DNA of 64,000 nucleotides from Foetidibacter luteolus. GTDB taxonomy: Bacteria > Bacteroidota > Bacteroidia > Chitinophagales > Chitinophagaceae. Below are positions 62,019 to 64,000 of this stretch, one piece after another. The position numbers were made by a program, and so were the translations under genes. Within the stretch, counting starts at the first letter, position 1; each line of letters begins with the position of its first letter. The notes under the pieces were generated by a model. The model saw only the letters and a program-made list of their open reading frames with translations. It was not told the DNA's origin and searched no databases. The stretch spans positions 62,001-126,000 of the forward strand of contig NZ_VVIP01000058.1 in assembly GCF_009650435.1 (NCBI RefSeq). Reading direction: 5' to 3'.

Positions 62019-64000
62019 TTATTTTTCATTGATTAACGCAGGGATGGCCCCGGTGTACAGCAGAAAGTCTTTGATGCGGGAATGAAAACTTGCACCGGTA
62101 TGGTAACGTTGTATATTATTCACCTGCATAAAAAATTCGTCGGCAGCCCCAAACTCACCTAATCCTAAATGCCCCAGCGCCTGCAGGTAATAGCAATGCG
62201 CTTTGTTTAGCTGCTGTAAGTCCTGGTCAAAAACCAACAGGTCTGGCAATGAGACCGCGAAATAATCTATCCGCACTTCATCTTCTATATGCCTGCTGCC
62301 AAAGCTTATTAACTTCCTGAAAACAGTCACTGCTTTTTCAGGCCTGCCAAGCTTATACCAGGCCATGCCCTGGTAAAATATTTTATCAGGTTGCGGATCG
62401 TTATAGAATATCGCCCGGGCAGGTTCAGATGACCCCTTTGTTGCTTTATCATAATACCTGGCCGCCTCTTCCTCATTGCCCAGCAACCGGCAGGCGCATG
62501 CCCGCAGGTAATCCAGGTCATTTTCCGGTTTGCCGTACAGCTTTCCTTCCCCAAAGTTTTCGGGGTAATGGTCCAGCAACTGCAATAACGATAATGCTTT
62601 GGCGGGGTTTTCTTCACACATGGCAATCTTTGCCATTTCCGTTAAACAAACCTGGTATTGTTCAGCAACCTTTCCTTCTCCCCCCTCCCATGGATGAAAC
62701 TTACGTTCAAGCAGCAAGGTTTTTGCTTCTTCGTGCCTGCCTGATAAATTCAGCAATGCAACCCTTTCAAGATAAACATCATCCCGTTCTGTTACCGCAT
62801 GCATGTTCTCGTCAAGAAAGCCCAGCCTCAGCTCAACCGGCATATTCAATATCTTATACAACTGGTCCAGTTCCATCAATATTCTCGTGTCTGATTTATC
62901 CAGCACAAAGGCACGCTCCATAGCGGCAAGTGATTTTTGGGGCTTGCGTTCTTTGTTAAAGTATGCCAGGGCCAGGTTTCTATACGCGGCGGGAAATTGA
63001 TTGTCCAGTTTAACAGATTGCTCCCAGCAGCCAACAGCTTCTTTGTATTGCTTTTTATCATACCACAAGTTACCGAGGTAATACCAGGGCTTTGCATTAC
63101 CCGTTTCTACCTTTATAGCATCCTGCAAAATGAGTACTTCATCAATTTTATTGGGAAAACAAAAATCAGGTGAAACCCCTTCCGCTTCGGCATAATATTT
63201 AAATTGCTGTTCAGTGTTACCCTCCTTGCCGGCCAGCCATCCAAGGTAATACAAAGGCAATGGCGAAACTTTTTCCGTATGTGGAAGAAGGGTGTGGATA
63301 AACGCCATCGCGTCCTTGTACAGCCCTGCAGATGCGTAATCAAGCGCATACTCAAGCAGGTTTTGCAGGCGGTTGCCTTGTATGGCCTTCATGTCCTGCA
63401 AAATGCAGGCAGCTTCTTCCGCCTTCTGCTGCATCAGTAAAAGATGGTACCATTCGTAATAAGCGCCATAGTTAAATGGGTCATCCATCAGCAGCTTTTT
63501 TATCAAAGCATTTACCTGCTCCAGTTTGCCTTTTTTTCGCAGCACTGCAATCTCAAGGTGCCTGGCTGTATAACTGTTGTAATTTCTTGCCAGCGATTGA
63601 TGGATGAACCGCAGCGCATCATCCCATTTTTCCCGGCGGCCGGCTATCCTTGCCAGGGCCAGGAATGCACTGTGCTGGTACGCATCGCTCCATATTGCTT
63701 TGAAAAAGGCGTCATACGCCTCTTCAAAGCGTTCCTGCATTTGAAGGCAAATACCCAAATTAAACCAGGGCCCGCCATCAGCAGGGTTTAAGTTCCTTTC
63801 CGTAAGGGTTTCAATGGCCCTTTTAAAGAAAAATTCGGATTGGGCAAATTGTGCCCTGCGCAGTAACAACGCCCCCATCGCGTTGTTACAGGTACTGTTG
63901 CCAGGCTCCCGCCCCAATGCCTCTTTGTAATAATCAGCAGCATCAAATGTTGCATGACGGTACTGCTCCAGGTGTGTGCCGGTAAGGTATAGCTGTTCAA
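62019..64000 (-). CDS. TPR protein of the DUF5107 type, C-terminal part
   Basis: Open at the right edge: the frame continues to at least 63998 with LYLTGTHLEQYRHATFDAADYYKEALGREPGN, so the visible part is about 660 aa. Repeated TPR helices (NNAMGALLLRRAQF, PWFNLGICLQMQERFEEAYDAFFKAI, PWYYLGNLWYDKKQYKEAVGCWEQSV) to the end. In the DUF5107 family this TPR part follows an N-terminal glycan-related domain. It shares an operon with the alpha/beta hydrolase 5 bases downstream, suggesting a joint role in carbohydrate or glycoconjugate breakdown (inference). Confidence 0.8.
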   Translation of the reverse strand, partial: EQLYLTGTHLEQYRHATFDAADYYKEALGREPGNSTCNNAMGALLLRRAQFAQSEFFFKRAIETLTERNLNPADGGPWFNLGICLQMQERFEEAYDAFFKAIWSDAYQHSAFLALARIAGRREKWDDALRFIHQSLARNYNSYTARHLEIAVLRKKGKLEQVNALIKKLLMDDPFNYGAYYEWYHLLLMQQKAEEAACILQDMKAIQGNRLQNLLEYALDYASAGLYKDAMAFIHTLLPHTEKVSPLPLYYLGWLAGKEGNTEQQFKYYAEAEGVSPDFCFPNKIDEVLILQDAIKVETGNAKPWYYLGNLWYDKKQYKEAVGCWEQSVKLDNQFPAAYRNLALAYFNKERKPQKSLAAMERAFVLDKSDTRILMELDQLYKILNMPVELRLGFLDENMHAVTERDDVYLERVALLNLSGRHEEAKTLLLERKFHPWEGGEGKVAEQYQVCLTEMAKIAMCEENPAKALSLLQLLDHYPENFGEGKLYGKPENDLDYLRACACRLLGNEEEAARYYDKATKGSSEPARAIFYNDPQPDKIFYQGMAWYKLGRPEKAVTVFRKLISFGSRHIEDEVRIDYFAVSLPDLLVFDQDLQQLNKAHCYYLQALGHLGLGEFGAADEFFMQVNNIQRYHTGASFHSRIKDFLLYTGAIPALINEK

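Noticed and set aside
1..64000. Insertion sequences, transposases, integrases, phage genes
   Set aside because: None of the large frames resembles these; repeats here are non-coding.

Overview
The window looks like chromosome of a Bacteroidota bacterium, most likely Chitinophagaceae. The evidence is promoter-like boxes of the TAnnTTTG type, an Oar-type TonB-dependent receptor, LytTR/LytS two-component pairs, Bacteroidota-type families (DUF4890-like, DUF5107, QPT transporters) and the form of the ribosomal proteins. The family assignment is inference. There is no transposase, integrase, phage or CRISPR locus, and no rRNA. One tRNA (Cys) is present.

Layout. 1-4 kb: a flavin-split-barrel fragment, a small SET-domain protein, and an aldonate-type dehydratase with an SDR dehydrogenase. 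4.4-8.3 kb: a coupled small membrane protein and queuosine-precursor transporter, then a two-subunit molybdenum hydroxylase. 8.3-10 kb: gene-free, packed with hairpins and repeats. 10-27.6 kb: mixed secreted and membrane proteins, an AraC and an HxlR regulator, two LytTR/histidine-kinase pairs, a sterol-desaturase-type hydroxylase, an AlkZ/YcaQ-like winged-helix protein and a PlsC acyltransferase. 27.8-30.3 kb: a Gfo/Idh oxidoreductase and a nucleoside/sugar-type MFS transporter. 30.7-34.8 kb: infA-rpmJ-rpsM-rpsK-rpsD-rpoA-rplQ on the minus strand, cut off from the secY/map part of the usual cluster. 35.4-38.1 kb: mutS. 38.3-41.7 kb: a PepSY protein, two tandem Uma2 nucleases (one frameshifted) and an AT-rich RDD gene. 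41.9-51.5 kb: a DUF1624 acetyltransferase-like protein, a four-gene coupled operon (PIG-L deacetylase, two tiny membrane proteins, sodium:solute symporter) and a TonB-dependent receptor. 51.7-57.6 kb: ribBA, Nudix, CorA, dapF, a four-helix bundle protein, a nucleoside phosphorylase and tRNA-Cys. 58-64 kb: a GH35 beta-galactosidase, then an alpha/beta hydrolase and a large TPR/DUF5107 protein in one operon.

The most unusual property is the intergenic space. At least 14 copies of one dispersed repeat (family A), six copies of a 110-160 nt repeat that looks like a structured RNA (family B), several hairpin families, a duplicated six-hairpin array and a 164-bp tandem repeat fill most long gaps. 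Inverted copies flank gene pairs or sit at the point where the ribosomal operon is broken. Several genes are too short for routine calling: rpmJ (38 aa) and two coupled membrane peptides (49 and 39 aa).

Starts were moved to internal ATGs where the longest frame began at TTG or GTG or ran into intergenic repeats (ilvD-like, DUF1579, sterol desaturase, 133-aa lipoprotein, HxlR, SIMPL, Gfo/Idh, MFS, mutS, Nudix, dapF, SET). All family calls are from motif recognition without database searches.
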